The notes below the pieces were generated by a model. That model searched no databases. It saw only the letters and a list, made by a program, of their open reading frames with translations, and had not been told where the DNA came from. The position numbers were made by a program, and so were the translations under genes. Source: Pseudobdellovibrionaceae bacterium (lineage in GTDB: Bacteria; Bdellovibrionota_B; Oligoflexia; Oligoflexales; Bog-1112). From it: a DNA stretch of 57,596 bases. The DNA lies in contig PASJ01000001.1 of assembly GCA_002711925.1 (NCBI GenBank), forward strand, positions 1 to 57,596, written 5' to 3'. Shown one piece after another: positions 1 through 9,751 of this stretch. The stretch's first letter is position 1. Every line of letters begins with the position of its first letter.

Positions 1-307
1 TTTCAACATATTTTTGAACAAGCTGTAGAGAAAGATGCTTCAAAACTCCGTATTCAAGAACAAAAGCCCCTCCGGTAGCTTTGAGAGTCATTCCGGTGGA
101 GACTTCTTCACCATCCTTATCGAAACTTTTTGTGTTACCAAGAGTACTTGAACCAACAAGACGAGCTCGCATAACCTTGGGCGGCAAGGTTAAGCCATCT
201 CCTGCTGCGGTTGGAAGTGCTTTAGTTTTTTTAACCGGCTCTTCAGCAAAAGCAAAAGCCCCAAAAAGGCTTAACATACTGGAAATCACAATAATTTTAA
301 TTTTCAT
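1..307 (-). CDS. Partial secreted protein, possibly an outer-membrane barrel (C-terminus off the window)
   Basis: An open frame runs leftward from an ATG at 307 to the window edge (102 codons visible) with no stop. The first ~20 residues form a clear signal peptide: K-rich start, a hydrophobic core of I, V, L and F, and an A-F-A-F-A-E cleavage region. The mature part carries a motif LEYG followed by LSLQ. I recall this type of segment from beta-barrel or transporter-like outer-membrane proteins of Bdellovibrio relatives (memory, not a search). It lies 162 bases downstream of the pentapeptide-repeat gene on the same strand, so the two could be co-transcribed. Function is not known. The plus-strand frame over the same bases is a shadow. 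Confidence 0.6.
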   Translation of the reverse strand, partial: MKIKIIVISSMLSLFGAFAFAEEPVKKTKALPTAAGDGLTLPPKVMRARLVGSSTLGNTKSFDKDGEEVSTGMTLKATGGAFVLEYGVLKHLSLQLVQKYVE

Positions 308-469
308 AAAAAACCCTTCAGTTTTAAATTTTTGTGCTTTAAATTAAATAAAAAATAAACTCCACAAAAAACACCAAGATTTTGCGTTTGCTATAAAACA
401 ATAAAGGATAAGGAAAAGTCAAATAAAAAAACGTTTAAAGCATTGATTTTTCTTACTTCTCTTGATTTT

Positions 470-1660
470 TTAGTCCATACCATCATTTTCATCTTGTAAA
501 TCGACCACCCAAGAAACGGGCTTTTTAAGATAAGAAGGTATTTTTGTTGTAGAGTCGCCGCGTGTTTTGTCGAGCATTTTTTGTGTTAAACCTTTAACAA
601 GCCTTAAATCCGTACCCCTCATTCGAGCCCCTTTTATGTTGGCATCACTCAGGTCGGCATAGGCAAGCTTTGCAAAATCAAGGTTTGTATTTCGCATGTA
701 GGCTCTTTCCAGCTTTGCCCCTATAAGATTAGATTCTTTTAAGTATGCATCTTTCAACTGAGCATGACTTAAATCAGCAAAAGATAAATCTGCCTCTAAA
801 AGATAGCTTTCGTTTAAAATAGCTCCTTGTAAGTTTGCTCTTTGAAGGTCTGCTTTCCAAAGTTGACTTTTCAAAAGATTGGCATACTGCAAACTAGACT
901 CCTTAAGGTTGGCACGCCAAAGCTTCGCTTCTTGTAGATCTGACTCTTCTAGATTAGCTTTTTCTAAAAAATGTTCCGTTAAATTACAGTGGTAGAGATT
1001 CTCATTTTTTAAAAAAAGGGGCCTTAACAACTGATGGGAAGGTAAATGAGAGAAGTAAAAGAGTGTCACCAAACAAAAAATAAGTAAGGAACAAAGGGCA
1101 ATGTTATATATAACCATCGGCCCTTCTTTAGATCGCTTCAAAAAAATTAAATGTCCTAATGTCATAAACAAAGTAACAACAGCCATCTTATTCCCCCAAT
1201 TTGGAAGAGCAGCAGACTTTATAACAAAAAAAACCATAGCAAATGGAATCATTAAATATAAAATAATAAGCTTCATACTGTCTAAAAAATGATGATCATG
1301 GAATGATAAAATAGGGACTTTTGTCATTTTTCTCTTTGACATGACACGCTCAAGAAGCTTCCAGTGCTCATAATAAATCTGCAAATAAATTCTTAGTATT
1401 AGAAGAATGATTGGACCAACTACAATAAAAAGCTGGAAAGATATGTAACCAAGACGAAAAGGAAGCGCTAAAGCCGATGTGATCAAAAGATCTTTATCTG
1501 AAGAATCTAGCATCGTATGAATGCAAAAAAAACAAAGAATCGTCATCAATGTCATGATCTTTCGAAACGTTTCCCCCGTCTTTGAATAAGCCTCAATAAT
1601 CTTGTCTTCTCTTGTGCAATAAACTTTTTTTATACGAAAAAAATCGATGCTTTTAGCCAT
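470..1660 (-). CDS. Membrane-anchored pentapeptide-repeat protein
   Basis: The 396-residue protein has two parts. Residues about 35-207 hold five hydrophobic segments and are probably an inner-membrane domain. Residues about 221-354 are pentapeptide repeats of the A(D/N)Lxx kind, the sequence that builds a right-handed quadrilateral beta-helix. The tail (GLTQKMLDK, then P-x-x-W) matches the usual ending of this family. Pentapeptide domains usually act as protein-interaction surfaces. No catalytic residue is visible and no substrate can be named. The ATG start follows a purine-rich stretch (AGGTTTTTTTTAGGTA region). A 580-base gap separates it from the divergent suc genes. Recognition of the domain is firm; its role is unknown. 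Confidence 0.85.
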   Translation of the reverse strand: MAKSIDFFRIKKVYCTREDKIIEAYSKTGETFRKIMTLMTILCFFCIHTMLDSSDKDLLITSALALPFRLGYISFQLFIVVGPIILLILRIYLQIYYEHWKLLERVMSKRKMTKVPILSFHDHHFLDSMKLIILYLMIPFAMVFFVIKSAALPNWGNKMAVVTLFMTLGHLIFLKRSKEGPMVIYNIALCSLLIFCLVTLFYFSHLPSHQLLRPLFLKNENLYHCNLTEHFLEKANLEESDLQEAKLWRANLKESSLQYANLLKSQLWKADLQRANLQGAILNESYLLEADLSFADLSHAQLKDAYLKESNLIGAKLERAYMRNTNLDFAKLAYADLSDANIKGARMRGTDLRLVKGLTQKMLDKTRGDSTTKIPSYLKKPVSWVVDLQDENDGMD

Positions 1661-2240
1661 TACCTAAAAAAAACCTTTCTATTCCAACACACTTTATAGT
1701 GCATAGTGATCCTTCTAAATAATTTTTTCAAGAAGTTTAGAGTCATCATTTTTTACCTTTTGTTTGCAACAAGCAATTGGATTAAAAAAATTGCCTATTA
1801 AAGTAGATAGTGCCTAGCTAAGTTTTTTCTAAAAACAATAGTAAAATATTATTAAACAAAAAATTTATTTCTGTTTCTCTAGAATAACAACTACTTGTAA
1901 TAATAATTTTAGAAAATACAAAAAAAAATTTTAGAGCAATTTCAAATTAACTACATGATTTTTAATAATTGATACTTTGCTTGAAAAAAAAAAATCCTAT
2001 AAAAATAATCTTTATATGCTCTATTTAGGTGGGTGCTATATATAAAAAAAAAATACACCTAGCTATTGAGTTTTAAGTCCAGTGATGAAAAAATATGGCT
2101 GAATTATTTAACAACTATTTTTTTTAGAGATTATGTAGAGAAAAAAAATTGAAATAAAACCGATTATAGATAAATGCTTACCATGTTTTTAATAATTATA
2201 TAAAGTATTTATTAGTAACGAGCTTACGTAGGAAGACAAT
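1661..2240. other. Long AT-rich intergenic region between divergent genes
   Basis: No credible ORF or RNA gene is seen here. It should hold the promoters of the pentapeptide-repeat gene (leftward) and of the sucB-lpd-sucA group (rightward). One imperfect hairpin, TAGGTG (2026-2031) with CACCTA (2056-2061), has a 24-base A-rich loop. A weak promoter-like pair, TTTGCT then TATAAA at 1998-2003, is present, but in DNA this AT-rich such matches are common. Confidence 0.4.
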
Positions 2241-3476
2241 ATGACGACAGAAATAAAAATACCTTCAGTTGGAGAAAGTATACAAGAGGGAATGATCGAA
2301 GCATGGCACAAAAACAATGGCGATTGGGTTGAAGTGGATGACGTTCTGCTTGAACTTGAAACAGATAAGGCCACAGTAGAAGTTGTTGCAGAAAGTGCAG
2401 GAGTTTTAGAAATAGCAAAAGAAGAAGGCTCGGTTGTCAAAGTAGGCGAGCTCGTTGGAATCATCTCACAAAAAAACAAAAGACCTGAAGCAATCAAACA
2501 ACAAGAAATAAAATCACCAGACAACTCAACAGAAGAAAAGAAACACCAGAAAGAACTTTTTTCCCATCAAAAGGAAAATAATGGTCCTGCAGTTCGAAGA
2601 CTTCTAGAAGAAAATCAAGTGGACACAGCGAATATTCCTGCCACAGGCTTAAACAATAGAATTACCAAAAATGATGTACTACAAGTTCTATCAGCTGACT
2701 CCTCACCAAGCTCACAAGCCATTGAAAAACCACAATTAGAACACCAAAAAGAAAATAAAGTTGCTGATACTGGACGCCTCTCAACTCGAACACCGATGTC
2801 AATGATTAGGAGAAGAATTTCAGAAAGACTATTAGCGGCACAAAGCGAATCAGCAATTCTGACAACTTTCAACGAAGTTGATATGACAGCCATCAATGAG
2901 ATGAGAGCTAAATACAAAGAACACTTTCACAAACGATACCAAGTAAAACTTGGATTTATGGGCTTTTTTCTCAAAGCCTCAGTTGCTGCATTAGAAGAAT
3001 ATACCCTTGTAAATTCTTATATCGAGAAACACGAAATTGTTTCTCATAACTATTGTGATATCGGGGTAGCTGTTTCTACGGAGAAGGGACTGATGGTTCC
3101 CATTATACGTAATGTTGAAAAACTTTCCATCGTTCAAATTGAAGAACAAATTACTTTATTCTCTGAGAAAGCTCGAAATAACAAAATTACCCTTGATGAT
3201 CTAAAAGGTGGTACCTTTACTGTTTCAAACGGAGGAATTTTTGGCTCTCTCATGTCAACACCAATCCTCAACCCCCCACAATCAGCTATTTTAGGTATGC
3301 ATAAGGTTCAAATGAGACCGGTTGTAAGCCCAGAAGGAGCTATTGAGGCTAAACCTATGATGTATTTGGCCCTTTCTTATGATCATAGAATTATTGATGG
3401 CAAAGAAGCTGTCGGGTTTCTCAAAAAAATAAAAGAATGCTTAGAAGATCCATGTCGCTTAATTATTGGAGTTTAA
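2241..3476 (+). CDS. sucB: 2-oxoglutarate dehydrogenase E2, dihydrolipoamide succinyltransferase
   Basis: E2 core enzyme of the 2-oxoglutarate dehydrogenase complex. It moves the succinyl group from E1 to CoA through a swinging lipoyl arm in the cytoplasm. The 411-residue protein has a single N-terminal lipoyl domain with the modified lysine in ETDKATVEV (K43). A Gln/Lys-rich linker follows, then an E3/E1-binding domain near residues 115-150 (VRRLLEEN, and the G-L-N-N-R-I-T-K-N-D-V pattern), and the acyltransferase domain ending in SYDHRIIDGKEA with catalytic H382. Length is normal for SucB. The start is supported by TAGGAAG eight bases upstream of the ATG. It is first in a sucB-lpd-sucA group, with lpd starting three bases after its stop. 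This order is unusual because sucA normally leads. Confidence 0.95.
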   Translation: MTTEIKIPSVGESIQEGMIEAWHKNNGDWVEVDDVLLELETDKATVEVVAESAGVLEIAKEEGSVVKVGELVGIISQKNKRPEAIKQQEIKSPDNSTEEKKHQKELFSHQKENNGPAVRRLLEENQVDTANIPATGLNNRITKNDVLQVLSADSSPSSQAIEKPQLEHQKENKVADTGRLSTRTPMSMIRRRISERLLAAQSESAILTTFNEVDMTAINEMRAKYKEHFHKRYQVKLGFMGFFLKASVAALEEYTLVNSYIEKHEIVSHNYCDIGVAVSTEKGLMVPIIRNVEKLSIVQIEEQITLFSEKARNNKITLDDLKGGTFTVSNGGIFGSLMSTPILNPPQSAILGMHKVQMRPVVSPEGAIEAKPMMYLALSYDHRIIDGKEAVGFLKKIKECLEDPCRLIIGV

Positions 3477-3479
3477 GGA

Positions 3480-4877
3480 ATGAACGCAGAAAACTTTGAA
3501 TTTGATGTTATCGTTATCGGGTCAGGGCCAGGGGGATATGTTTGTGCCATTCGCTGTGCTCAAAATGGACTTAAAACAGCATGTGTAGAGCAAGATAAAA
3601 CCTTAGGTGGCACATGTTTAAACGTTGGTTGTATACCAAGTAAAGCACTACTTGAATCTAGCCACAAATACCACTCCATAAAACATGAAGCAAAAGACCA
3701 TGGCATCAAGATAAAAGAAGCACAATTTGATTTAAATCAAATGATGCAAAGAAAAAGTAAAATCGTAACAAATATGAATAATGGAGTTACTTATCTTTTT
3801 AAAAAAAACAACATTAAAACCCTAATCGGCAAAGCATCCTTTGCTGATAAAAACAAAATCATTGTCAACAACAAAGAGTATACTGCAAAAAACTTTGTGA
3901 TTGCTTCGGGCAGTCTTCCTATTGAAATTCCTTGTGCAAAGTTCGATCATAACATTATTGTTGATTCAACTGATGCACTAGGATTTGAAGAAGTTCCAAA
4001 AAAACTAATTGTTGTTGGAGCCGGTGCTATAGGTCTCGAGCTTGGTAGTGTTTGGAGTCGTTTAGGATCTGAAGTGACGGTAATTGAAGCCATGGATACT
4101 ATTCTACCAGGAGTTGACCGCGATGTTTCGGATCGTCTCAGAAAAATTTTAGAAAAACAAGGAGTGACCTTTAGGCTTTCCTGCTCGGTAACCTCAAGTA
4201 AAGTCACACCCAAAGGGGGAAGTGTAAGCTGCCTAGAAAATAATGAAGAACTTACATTTACAGGTGATAAAATTCTAGTTGCCGTTGGAAGAAAACCATT
4301 TACAGAAGGCTTAGGCATAGAAAAAATCGAACTGGACCAAGATAAAAAAACAAAAGCTATAATCGTAAATGAAAAGTGGCAAACGTCACAAAATCACATT
4401 TATGCCATTGGTGATGTTATAAAAGGACCAATGTTAGCCCACAAAGCATCTGAAGAAGGAATGGCTGTTGCTGATGCTATAGCAGACAAATACGCACACG
4501 TGAATTATCGTGCTATTCCTAATATTATATACACATGGCCAGAAGTAGCATGCTTAGGTTTAAATGAGCAAGAATGCAAACAACAAAATATTGATTATAA
4601 GATTGGAAAATTTTTATTTAAAGCTAATGGTAGGGCTCAAGCAATGGGTGAAACCGACGGGCTTATTAAAATTATTTCGGATAAAAAATCAGACAAAATA
4701 GTGGGCTTTCATATATTAGGAGCTAGTGCATCAGAGTTGATAGGTGAGGCAGTTGTTGCTTTTGAATATGGAGCAAGTAGCGAAGATCTGGCGCGTAGTG
4801 TCCATGCTCACCCCACTCTTTCTGAGGTTATAAAAGAGGCTGCTTTGAGTGTATATTCACAAGCTATTCATAGCTAA
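3480..4877 (+). CDS. lpd: Dihydrolipoamide dehydrogenase (E3)
   Basis: The FAD enzyme that reoxidises the lipoyl arm of 2-oxo acid dehydrogenase complexes and makes NADH. The 465-residue protein starts with the FAD fold GSGPGGYVCAIR. The redox disulphide sits in GGTCLNVGCIPSK (C46 and C51). A second nucleotide fold, VVGAGAIGLELGSVW, binds NAD, and the C-terminal HAHPTLSEV holds the active-site His-Glu pair. All key residues are present. It follows sucB almost without a gap and precedes sucA by about 50 bases, so it is probably the E3 of this complex. It may also serve pyruvate dehydrogenase and the glycine cleavage system, whose GcvP is encoded at 47.7 kb. Confidence 0.95.
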   Translation: MNAENFEFDVIVIGSGPGGYVCAIRCAQNGLKTACVEQDKTLGGTCLNVGCIPSKALLESSHKYHSIKHEAKDHGIKIKEAQFDLNQMMQRKSKIVTNMNNGVTYLFKKNNIKTLIGKASFADKNKIIVNNKEYTAKNFVIASGSLPIEIPCAKFDHNIIVDSTDALGFEEVPKKLIVVGAGAIGLELGSVWSRLGSEVTVIEAMDTILPGVDRDVSDRLRKILEKQGVTFRLSCSVTSSKVTPKGGSVSCLENNEELTFTGDKILVAVGRKPFTEGLGIEKIELDQDKKTKAIIVNEKWQTSQNHIYAIGDVIKGPMLAHKASEEGMAVADAIADKYAHVNYRAIPNIIYTWPEVACLGLNEQECKQQNIDYKIGKFLFKANGRAQAMGETDGLIKIISDKKSDKIVGFHILGASASELIGEAVVAFEYGASSEDLARSVHAHPTLSEVIKEAALSVYSQAIHS

Positions 4878-4928
4878 AAAAAAAGCTACTTTCGGTATTC
4901 ATTGATGACTTAATGGAGTTTGTTAGAC

Positions 4929-7742
4929 ATGTCAGAAAAATACAGTTATGCTCACGGGAATCATATAAAATATATTGAAACCATGTATGAGCAATATAAA
5001 AAATCTCCAGAAGCAGTTGACAAAAGCTGGAAGGATTTTTTTGAAGGATATGAATTTGCTTTAGCAACCAGTGAAGACTTCAAACTAAGCCCTAAACCAT
5101 TGTCTAAGCAAGAAACTGAAGCACAAGCACAAACAAGCAAAGACAATGCAAAAATTGAGTCACTTATCAATGTTTTCCGAAGAATTGGTCATTTGTCAGC
5201 ACAAACTGATCCTCTTAACGACAATAAGCAACTTTACCATGAAGACTTATCACCTGAAAAAAATGGACTACAACATGTAGCAAATGACCAAGTTTTTCAT
5301 CCATCAAATTTTGGTTCCGAGTCGATTTCTTACGAAAACATACTCAAGATGTTGAAAAAAACCTACACGTCCTATATTGGTGCAGACTTTCGTGAATTGA
5401 ACAATGTTGAAATGGTACTGTGGCTTCAAAAAAAAATGGAGTCTTGTCAAAACAGCCCTGAAATATCAGAAGACTCAAAAAAAAGAGCTCTTGAAAAATT
5501 AGCTCAAGCTGAGATTTTCGAAAATTTTTTGCAAACAAAATATCTTGGCCAAAAGCGCTTCTCTGTTGAAGGACTCGAATCTTTAATTCCTCTTCTTGAC
5601 ACTATCTTAAATGAGTCAGCTAACAAAGATGTTGAAGAAGTCAATATTGGCATGGCGCACAGGGGACGTCTAAATGTTTTAACCAATATTTTAGAAAAGC
5701 CTTACGAAGAAATGCTTATAGAGTTTGAAGAAAGTGACTTTAATCCTTTCGACATCGACGGCGATGTGAAGTATCATATGGGTTATGCAAATACAATAAA
5801 AACAAAAGATAATAGAAAACTAAGACTATATCTTTCGCCAAACCCGAGTCACCTAGAAGCCGTTAACCCTGTTGTTGAGGGTTTCAGTAAATGTCGACAG
5901 CAAAGCCATGGTGGAGCAGATAAAATACTTCCCATTTTGCTCCACGGAGATGCTGCATTTATAGGACAAGGTATCGTTGCTGAAACACTAAACTTATCCC
6001 AATTAAAAAACTATAGCACAGGTGGGACAATACATATTATTACAAATAACCAGATTGGATTTACAACAAATCCAGAAGACTCGAAATCATGTAGTTATAG
6101 CTCCGACATTGCTAAAGCCATAAGAGCACCAGTTCTCCATGTCAATTCAGACAAACCTGAATCTGTTATCTGGGTTGCGAAGATTTGTTCAGATTTTCGA
6201 AAAAAATTCAAACACGATATTGTTATTGATCTTGTAGGTTATCGACGTTATGGTCACAATGAAACAGATGAACCGAAATTTACTCAACCTAAACTATACA
6301 AAAAAATTTCTCAACACCCCTCCGTATTCAAAAGCTACAGCTCATATTTAATAAATTCTAACATAATCCAAGAACATGAACTTGAATCTTTATCACAAAA
6401 AATAAAAGACAAACTACAAAAAGCTTATACTAATGTACATGGAAAAAAAAGAAAGCTCTCTATCAATAAAAAAATTCCAAAAGAGCTACAATCAATCTTT
6501 GATTATGAAAAAGTATCTCGAGCAGACTTGTCTATGAAAATTAAAACATCATGCTCGCATACAGATCTTGTTTATGTTGCAAAACAATTGACAAGTTACC
6601 CGAAAGATTTCACCCCGAACCCTAAACTAAAAAAACTTCTTAAAAATAGACTTTTAATGGTTGAAAATAAAGAAAGTCAAGTAATTGACTGGGCTTTTGC
6701 TGAACTTTTAGCTTTTGGTACTCTAGCAAAAGACGGTTTCTCCATCAGGCTGTCTGGACAAGACTGCATGAGAGGAACATTTAGTAGCCGTCACGGAGTT
6801 TTCTTTGATTTCAATACCGGAAAAGACTACGAGCCTTTTAGTCAAATAAGCCCAGGATCAGTGAATATAATTAATAGTCCATTAAGTGAGCTAGCTTGTC
6901 TTGGCTTTGAATTTGGGTACTCCGTTGCAAGTGAAAGATCACTTGTTTTGTGGGAAGCGCAATTTGGTGATTTTGTAAATGGAGCACAGATCATCATCGA
7001 TCAGTTTATTGTTGCTTCTGAAGCAAAGTGGAATCAAACAAGTAACATCGTCCTTCTTTTACCGCACGGGCATGAAGGTATGGGACCAGAACACTCAAGC
7101 GCACGCCCGGAGCGTTTTTTACAAACATGCGGTAACCTCAATATTCAAGTTTGCATTCCAACAACTCCAAGTCAATATTTTCATCTTCTACGTCGACAAA
7201 TGCTACGTAATTTTAAGAAACCACTTGTGGTTATGACTCCCAAGAGCTTATTGAGACATCCTGAAGTCACTTCTAAGGTAGAAAACTTGAGTAAGGATAC
7301 CTTCATGGAAGTGCTAGACGACCCTGGTGTAAAAGATAAAAAATCTGTTACAAATATTCTTTTATGTAGTGGAAAAATTTATTATGAACTTTTAGAGAGA
7401 AAAAGCAAAAAAGATGTAAACACATTAAATACTGCTCTTATGAGAGTGGAGCAGCTCTACCCTTTTCCAACAGTAGAACTTAACAAAGTACTAAAATCAT
7501 ATCCAAATGTCACACAGTTTAAGTGGATACAAGAAGAGCCTCAGAATATGGGAGCTTGGAATTTTGTTCAACCTAGATTACAAAAAATAATCTCTGAAAC
7601 ATGTTCTCTTGAATATGTTGGACGTAAACACTCAGGAACCACAGCGGAAGGAACCGGAAAAGCCCACAAGTTAGAGCAACAAAGAATTGTGGAAGAATCT
7701 TTTAATTTTGTTTGTGCTTGGGACCCTGAAAAAACAAACTAG
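4929..7742 (+). CDS. sucA: 2-oxoglutarate dehydrogenase E1 component
   Basis: Thiamine-diphosphate enzyme that decarboxylates 2-oxoglutarate and succinylates the lipoyl arm of SucB. I chose the ATG at 4929 because GGAG at 4915-4918 lies ten bases before it. The in-frame TTG at 4920 is only one base from that Shine-Dalgarno and cannot use it. The resulting 937 residues are the usual length. Visible landmarks are the N-terminal E2-binding segment (YIETMYEQYK), MAHRGRLNVL, the ThDP/Mg site GDAAFIGQG...NNQIGFTT, RRYGHNETDEP, and the C-terminal transketolase-like half with LPHGHEGMGPEHSSARPERFLQ. Its TAG stop overlaps the stop of the convergent S1 gene within a shared CTAG, leaving no space for a separate terminator. 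Confidence 0.95.
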   Translation: MSEKYSYAHGNHIKYIETMYEQYKKSPEAVDKSWKDFFEGYEFALATSEDFKLSPKPLSKQETEAQAQTSKDNAKIESLINVFRRIGHLSAQTDPLNDNKQLYHEDLSPEKNGLQHVANDQVFHPSNFGSESISYENILKMLKKTYTSYIGADFRELNNVEMVLWLQKKMESCQNSPEISEDSKKRALEKLAQAEIFENFLQTKYLGQKRFSVEGLESLIPLLDTILNESANKDVEEVNIGMAHRGRLNVLTNILEKPYEEMLIEFEESDFNPFDIDGDVKYHMGYANTIKTKDNRKLRLYLSPNPSHLEAVNPVVEGFSKCRQQSHGGADKILPILLHGDAAFIGQGIVAETLNLSQLKNYSTGGTIHIITNNQIGFTTNPEDSKSCSYSSDIAKAIRAPVLHVNSDKPESVIWVAKICSDFRKKFKHDIVIDLVGYRRYGHNETDEPKFTQPKLYKKISQHPSVFKSYSSYLINSNIIQEHELESLSQKIKDKLQKAYTNVHGKKRKLSINKKIPKELQSIFDYEKVSRADLSMKIKTSCSHTDLVYVAKQLTSYPKDFTPNPKLKKLLKNRLLMVENKESQVIDWAFAELLAFGTLAKDGFSIRLSGQDCMRGTFSSRHGVFFDFNTGKDYEPFSQISPGSVNIINSPLSELACLGFEFGYSVASERSLVLWEAQFGDFVNGAQIIIDQFIVASEAKWNQTSNIVLLLPHGHEGMGPEHSSARPERFLQTCGNLNIQVCIPTTPSQYFHLLRRQMLRNFKKPLVVMTPKSLLRHPEVTSKVENLSKDTFMEVLDDPGVKDKKSVTNILLCSGKIYYELLERKSKKDVNTLNTALMRVEQLYPFPTVELNKVLKSYPNVTQFKWIQEEPQNMGAWNFVQPRLQKIISETCSLEYVGRKHSGTTAEGTGKAHKLEQQRIVEESFNFVCAWDPEKTN

Positions 7743-9316
7743 TCTTTTTTACTAATCCTTGATGCTAGAAGCTCACCAAAAGATCCAATATAAGATGAAT
7801 TATCAGTTGTTTCTGAAGTTTTGGAAGCTTCTTTTTCTGCTGTGGATTTTAAATACTCTTGATAATCTTTACTAACTTCCTCGTCTTCATCAAGATTTGG
7901 TAAGGTCAAAAGTATCTTCCTGTTTTGCTGATCTATCTCACTAATTTTTACTGCTAGAATGTTAGGAGGACTTGATTTTTTTCTATAAGAATGACCAAAA
8001 GCTTTCTTTAGTGTCCCTGTTGGCAACAAACCTGTGACACCTTCTTTTAGTTCGACTATAGCACCAAAATTTTTTAAACGCTCAATTTTACCCTCATGCT
8101 CAGTGCCTTTAGGATACTCAAAGGTAATCTTAGCCCAGGGATCATCATCTATTGCTTTTAGGGTTAAGGATAACCTTTTCTTGTCTTGATCTATGTTCAA
8201 AAGTCTAATACGAACCATGTCACCGATTTTTAAAACATCTTCTGCTTTATTGATCTTTTTGGTCCAAGACATCTCAGATAAATGTAAGAGTCCTTCAACC
8301 CCTTCTGCAAGTTCAATAAAAGCTCCAAACTTTGCATACTTAACAACTTTTCCTTGGTAGGACTCACCTACTTCGTAAGATTCATGGATAGTGTGCCAAG
8401 GGTCCGGATCTACTGACTTCATACTTAAAGAAACGCGCGGAGCAAGGCCTTTTCTAGACTCCTCAACAGCTAACAAACAAACGCGTATTTTCTGACCCAC
8501 AGACAAAACATCAGCAATATTATCACAATGACCATAACGTACTTGCGAAACATGAAGAAATCCTATCACGCCTCCAACATCAACCAGAGCACCAAAGGGT
8601 TCTTTTAGCTGAACAACTACTCCTTCTACGATAATCTTGTCTTCTTCTTCAAGTCGTTCTTCTAGCTTTTTGATAATAGTTAGCGCTTTCTCCTTTTGAA
8701 GCAATGCCCTTGAAACAACTATTTTAGATTGACTAAAATCTTGAATCAAAAAGTCAAACTGCTTGCCAACAAAAACACCTGGATGCTCCACATAATTTTG
8801 ATCAATTTGTGAAATAGGGCAGAAAGCCGACTTGCCCATAAGAATAATATTGTATCCACCTTTATTCAAAGAGCCAACCTTACCTTTCACCGGCACACGA
8901 TTCTCGTAAGCTGTTCTAAGTGAATTTTCCTGTGCAATTTTGTGTGAAAGAGAGTTACTAAGAGTTATTTCACCGTTTGAAACACTGATAACAAAAGCTT
9001 CTATGGTATCTCCCACTCTATATTTTAAAACTCCTTTGTCATCGCATAAATCTTTTTTACTAATTGATGCTGGCTCTTTCGACCCACAGTCAAGCAAAAT
9101 ATCATCACCTCTGTCATTAAGACTAATGATAAAAGCCTGGACCTTTTCACCAAGTCGAGGGGTTTTCTTGAGAACAACTTCCCCCTCTTCTTTCAATAAG
9201 GAAGTAAACTCATCGTCAGACCTGTGCTTGTCTTTTAAACTTGAATCCATCTCTTGATCAAACTCTTCGCTTGAGTCATGCCATTCAATGCTAGATTTAA
9301 TTTTGTTGTCTGTCAT
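7739..9316 (-). CDS. rpsA: Ribosomal protein S1-type RNA-binding protein
   Basis: A 525-residue protein made of about five S1 (OB-fold) RNA-binding repeats after an acidic N-terminus of roughly 55 residues. Recognisable repeats begin at GEKVQAFIISLNDRG, GKVGSLNKGGYNIIL, EGVVVQLKEPFGALVD, YQGKVVKYAKFGAFIE and HEGKIERLKNFGAIVE. The conserved spacer DPW occurs after repeats three and four, as in bacterial S1, which binds mRNA on the 30S subunit and unfolds leaders for initiation. The C-terminus is a short disordered tail rich in K, E, S and T. Canonical S1 of Proteobacteria has six repeats, so this is a slightly short form. A second S1-like protein elsewhere in the genome cannot be excluded. It is the only gene downstream of tRNA-Ser on this strand. 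Confidence 0.85.
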   Translation of the reverse strand: MTDNKIKSSIEWHDSSEEFDQEMDSSLKDKHRSDDEFTSLLKEEGEVVLKKTPRLGEKVQAFIISLNDRGDDILLDCGSKEPASISKKDLCDDKGVLKYRVGDTIEAFVISVSNGEITLSNSLSHKIAQENSLRTAYENRVPVKGKVGSLNKGGYNIILMGKSAFCPISQIDQNYVEHPGVFVGKQFDFLIQDFSQSKIVVSRALLQKEKALTIIKKLEERLEEEDKIIVEGVVVQLKEPFGALVDVGGVIGFLHVSQVRYGHCDNIADVLSVGQKIRVCLLAVEESRKGLAPRVSLSMKSVDPDPWHTIHESYEVGESYQGKVVKYAKFGAFIELAEGVEGLLHLSEMSWTKKINKAEDVLKIGDMVRIRLLNIDQDKKRLSLTLKAIDDDPWAKITFEYPKGTEHEGKIERLKNFGAIVELKEGVTGLLPTGTLKKAFGHSYRKKSSPPNILAVKISEIDQQNRKILLTLPNLDEDEEVSKDYQEYLKSTAEKEASKTSETTDNSSYIGSFGELLASRISKKD

Positions 9317-9479
9317 CTCTTTAAACCACCTATTGTTTCATAAACTCTTCACAAATAAAACAATTTGAATATAACCCCCCACTTTAAATCTGTATAATAG
9401 AAAATTTTTGTGGAGATTATAAGATTATTTTATATTAAGATTTTTGGGTTAGGTTTTCTCATTTTTTTACGAGCTTGAA

Positions 9480-9569
9480 TGGCGGAGAGTGAGGGATTCG
9501 AACCCTCGATACAGTTTCCCATATACTCGCTTTCCAAGCGAGCGCTTTCGGCCACTCAGCCAACTCTCC
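9480..9569 (-). tRNA. tRNA-Ser (anticodon GGA)
   Basis: A 90-base tRNA read on the minus strand. The acceptor stem pairs GGAGAGT with ACTCTCC (seven pairs), followed by discriminator G and an encoded CCA (plus-strand TGG at 9480-9482). The anticodon arm CGCTTGGAAAGCG displays GGA. A long variable arm (ATATGGGAAACTGTAT region) marks it as a class II serine tRNA. The T arm carries GGTTCGAATCC. It reads UCC and UCU codons. It lies about 160 bases upstream of the S1 gene in the same direction. Confidence 0.97.
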
Positions 9570-9708
9570 GCAGGATTTTATTGCTATAAATTTAACAATA
9601 AAAAGCTCATCTCTTATAAGCCCTTTCAAGGCATTTGTAAATATTATCTCTTATTGTTTAATTTTCCCCATTAATTATAATTAGTTAAGTAAAAAGGGAG
9701 AACGCGCC

Positions 9709-9735
9709 ATGGAGTACAAATTATTAACTTTATAA
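9709..9735 (+). CDS. Possible 8-codon leader minigene ahead of ggt
   Basis: A complete ATG...TAA frame encodes MEYKLLTL. It is preceded by a strong Shine-Dalgarno (AAAGGGAG at 9693-9700) at good spacing and ends 16 bases before the ATG of the gamma-glutamyltransferase gene. The main gene has its own weaker AGAGG site between them. The layout resembles a translated leader that tunes a downstream gene. The peptide is too short to judge by coding statistics, so this rests only on the Shine-Dalgarno and position. Confidence 0.3.
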   Translation: MEYKLLTL

Positions 9736-9751
9736 AAAGAGGCCATACAGT

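Noticed and set aside
81..347. Plus-strand 88-codon frame at the left end
   Set aside because: It is the shadow of the truncated minus-strand gene, which has a signal peptide and a sensible start; the plus frame has a composition unlike proteins.
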